From an uncultured Bacillota bacterium (GTDB taxonomy: Bacteria > Bacillota > Dehalobacteriia > UBA4068 > UBA4997): 40,892 bases of DNA. Below the pieces are notes generated by a model. The model saw only the letters and a program-made list of their open reading frames with translations, had not been told where the DNA came from and did no database searches. Of the stretch, positions 39,714 to 40,892 are shown piece after piece (positions within the stretch are counted from its first letter, which is position 1; every line of letters begins with the position of its first letter). The position numbers were made by a program, and so were the translations under genes. The stretch spans positions 1 to 40,892 of the forward strand of contig CAQWMM010000016.1 of NCBI GenBank assembly GCA_948907985.1. The letters run 5' to 3'.

Positions 39714-39887
39714 ATGGATTATACAAAGCGCAACCGGTACGGTTTCTGTTATCGGGAAAATCGGTTTTATGATGCCGACATAAAGCTGAAAAGCAGCCTG
39801 TGCATGGTTGTTGTTTGTATGATTTTCTGCATACAGTATTTTGCTTTGTCTGGTCAGGCGTTTATTATTATAAATGTACAGGCCTGA
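39714..39887 (+). CDS. Possible 57-residue small membrane protein in the mutA leader
   Basis: The ORF runs from ATG 39714 to TGA 39885-39887. The first 27 residues are basic and aromatic (DYTKRNRYGFCYRENRFYDA). The rest has a likely membrane segment (SLCMVVVCMIFCIQYFAL, then AFIIINV). Unlike the flanking AT-rich DNA, this stretch has a base composition and codon choice (CGC, CGG, GCC, CTG, AGC, CAG) like the real genes here. The ribosome site is weak, with GGGG only three bases before the ATG. It lies between the mutA promoter and mutA, so it would be transcribed with mutA. A structured untranslated leader is the alternative. Confidence 0.45.
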   Translation: MDYTKRNRYGFCYRENRFYDADIKLKSSLCMVVVCMIFCIQYFALSGQAFIIINVQA

Positions 39888-39936
39888 ATATCATGCGGAT
39901 AGTATATGAACTAATTTTACAGAAAGGAAGTTAAAC

Positions 39937-40892
39937 ATGGAAAACGAAAAAAACACAACATTGCCTGCGGTTTCTTTTGATGAATTCAAAATTCCTACCT
40001 ATGAAGAATGGAAAGAAGCTGCAATCGCTGCTTTAAAAGGTGCGCCTTTCGACAAAAAGATGTATACTAAGACCTACGAAGGTATCACTCTGCAGCCCAT
40101 CTACACCCTGGCAGATGTAGAAAATAATGCTCAGGCTCAAACAATGCCTGGCGCTGCTGATTACCTGAGAGGTACTAAAGCTGGAGGCTACTTCACCAAT
40201 CCCTGGACAATTTCTCAGGGCTTGAGCGTTGTTGATCCTGCTGAGTTCAATACTTTGGCTAAATTTGAGTTGGAAAAAGGCTGCACTGGCTTAACCGTTA
40301 AGCTGGCAAAGGCTACCCAACAGGGCGTTGCTTATAAAGCAGAGAACGAGTGCTGCGGCCTGGCCATTCAGGATGCGGAGGATTTGAAAGTTGCATTCGC
40401 AGGCATTGATTTGGCTTCCGTTCCTGTGCAGATTGCTGCAGGTGCATCCGCCAAACCGCTGTTGGATCTGTTCAAAGCAGCAGGTTTGCAGCCCACTGGC
40501 TGCGTTGGCGCTGACCCGCTGGCTGCATTGCTGACTGACGGAAAGCTGCCTTGCTCTTTGGAACAGTTGTTTGATGAAATGGCTGAAACCGTTAAGGCTG
40601 CTACTCCCGGTTTGAAAGTTATCAACATTGATGGCACTGTGTATGGTAATGGCGGCGCAAGCGCAGTTCAGGAAACTGCATATGCTTTTGCTACTGCTGC
40701 GACATACATCAAAGCTTTGCAGGAAAGAGGCATTGCTATTGATGATGCTGCTAAACAGATTCGCTTTACCTTTGCTATCGGCTCCAACTTCTTTATGGAG
40801 ATCGCCAGACTGCGCGCTGCTAAAGTTGCGTGGGCTCAGATCGTTAAAGAGTTGGGTGGCAACGAAGAATCTCAGAAGATTGATATTTTTGC
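39937..40892 (+). CDS. mutA: Methylmalonyl-CoA mutase small subunit (partial at window edge)
   Basis: The frame is open from ATG 39937 to the window end, giving the first 318 residues of a protein usually about 600-700 long. AAAGGAAG (39923-39930) precedes the ATG. The sequence has the mutase N-terminus (VSFDEFKIPTYEEWKEAA, then ALKGAPFDKKMYTKTYEGIT), then the TIM-barrel start YLRGTKAGGYFTNPWTISQG. TPGLKVINIDGTVYGNGGAS and FTFAIGSNFFMEIARLRAA follow. The small subunit lacks B12 binding in two-subunit mutases and pairs with MutB. In succinate-to-propionate pathways the enzyme interconverts succinyl-CoA and methylmalonyl-CoA. Codon use is strongly biased, as in highly expressed genes. Confidence 0.92.
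   Translation, partial: MENEKNTTLPAVSFDEFKIPTYEEWKEAAIAALKGAPFDKKMYTKTYEGITLQPIYTLADVENNAQAQTMPGAADYLRGTKAGGYFTNPWTISQGLSVVDPAEFNTLAKFELEKGCTGLTVKLAKATQQGVAYKAENECCGLAIQDAEDLKVAFAGIDLASVPVQIAAGASAKPLLDLFKAAGLQPTGCVGADPLAALLTDGKLPCSLEQLFDEMAETVKAATPGLKVINIDGTVYGNGGASAVQETAYAFATAATYIKALQERGIAIDDAAKQIRFTFAIGSNFFMEIARLRAAKVAWAQIVKELGGNEESQKIDIF

Overview
The window looks like chromosomal DNA of an anaerobic Firmicute of the Negativicutes type, perhaps close to Acidaminococcaceae such as Phascolarctobacterium. This is an inference from gene content. The signs are the rimP-nusA-ylxR-ylxQ-infB-rbfA-nrnA-truB-ribF-rpsO order, strong Shine-Dalgarno sequences with frequent TTG starts, SLH-domain surface proteins, the nucleotide-loop half of cobalamin synthesis, and a methylmalonyl-CoA mutase small subunit (succinate/propionate metabolism) at the right edge. 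Almost all genes lie on the plus strand. No insertion sequence, prophage, CRISPR array, rRNA or tRNA was seen.

Layout: (1) 1-3.8 kb: the 3' end of argH, a LysR regulator, a DnaC/DnaI-like AAA+ ATPase, a HAD phosphatase and a nitrilase-family amidase. (2) 3.85-13.2 kb: the transcription/translation operon, starting at a strong promoter followed at once by a terminator-like hairpin, and ending in rpsO, which has its own promoter, a structured leader and a clear terminator. (3) 13.2-18.8 kb: a lipoprotein gene of unknown function on the minus strand, then livK-livH-livM-livG-livF for branched-chain amino acid uptake. livK is separated from the permease genes by a hairpin and a second promoter with a direct repeat. 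(4) 18.8-22.5 kb: a cytidylate-kinase-like protein, a PflX-type radical SAM protein, an AlaA-type aminotransferase and an unknown membrane-anchored protein. (5) 22.6-26.2 kb: cobT-cobU-cobS-(short cobU-like)-cobC, which attach the lower ligand of cobalamin. (6) 26.2-31.5 kb: MscS channel, thioredoxin-reductase-like flavoprotein, asparaginase, CaCA cation exchanger, FkbM methyltransferase and cytidine deaminase. (7) 31.7-37.6 kb: two large exported surface proteins, a small membrane protein and comF. (8) 37.7-40.9 kb: putP on the minus strand, a long AT-rich divergent intergenic region, and the start of mutA.

The cob genes and mutA fit together, because methylmalonyl-CoA mutase needs adenosylcobalamin. 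The less expected signals are mostly non-coding or very small: the attenuator-like leader of the nusA operon; the rpsO leader RNA; a 12-bp hairpin that buries the start codon of the gene at 36379 and has two competing 5' arms; an unlisted 57-codon ORF for a possible small membrane protein in the mutA leader; the short second CobU-like protein; and a probable CTG start for comF. I saw no clearly new multi-gene system.
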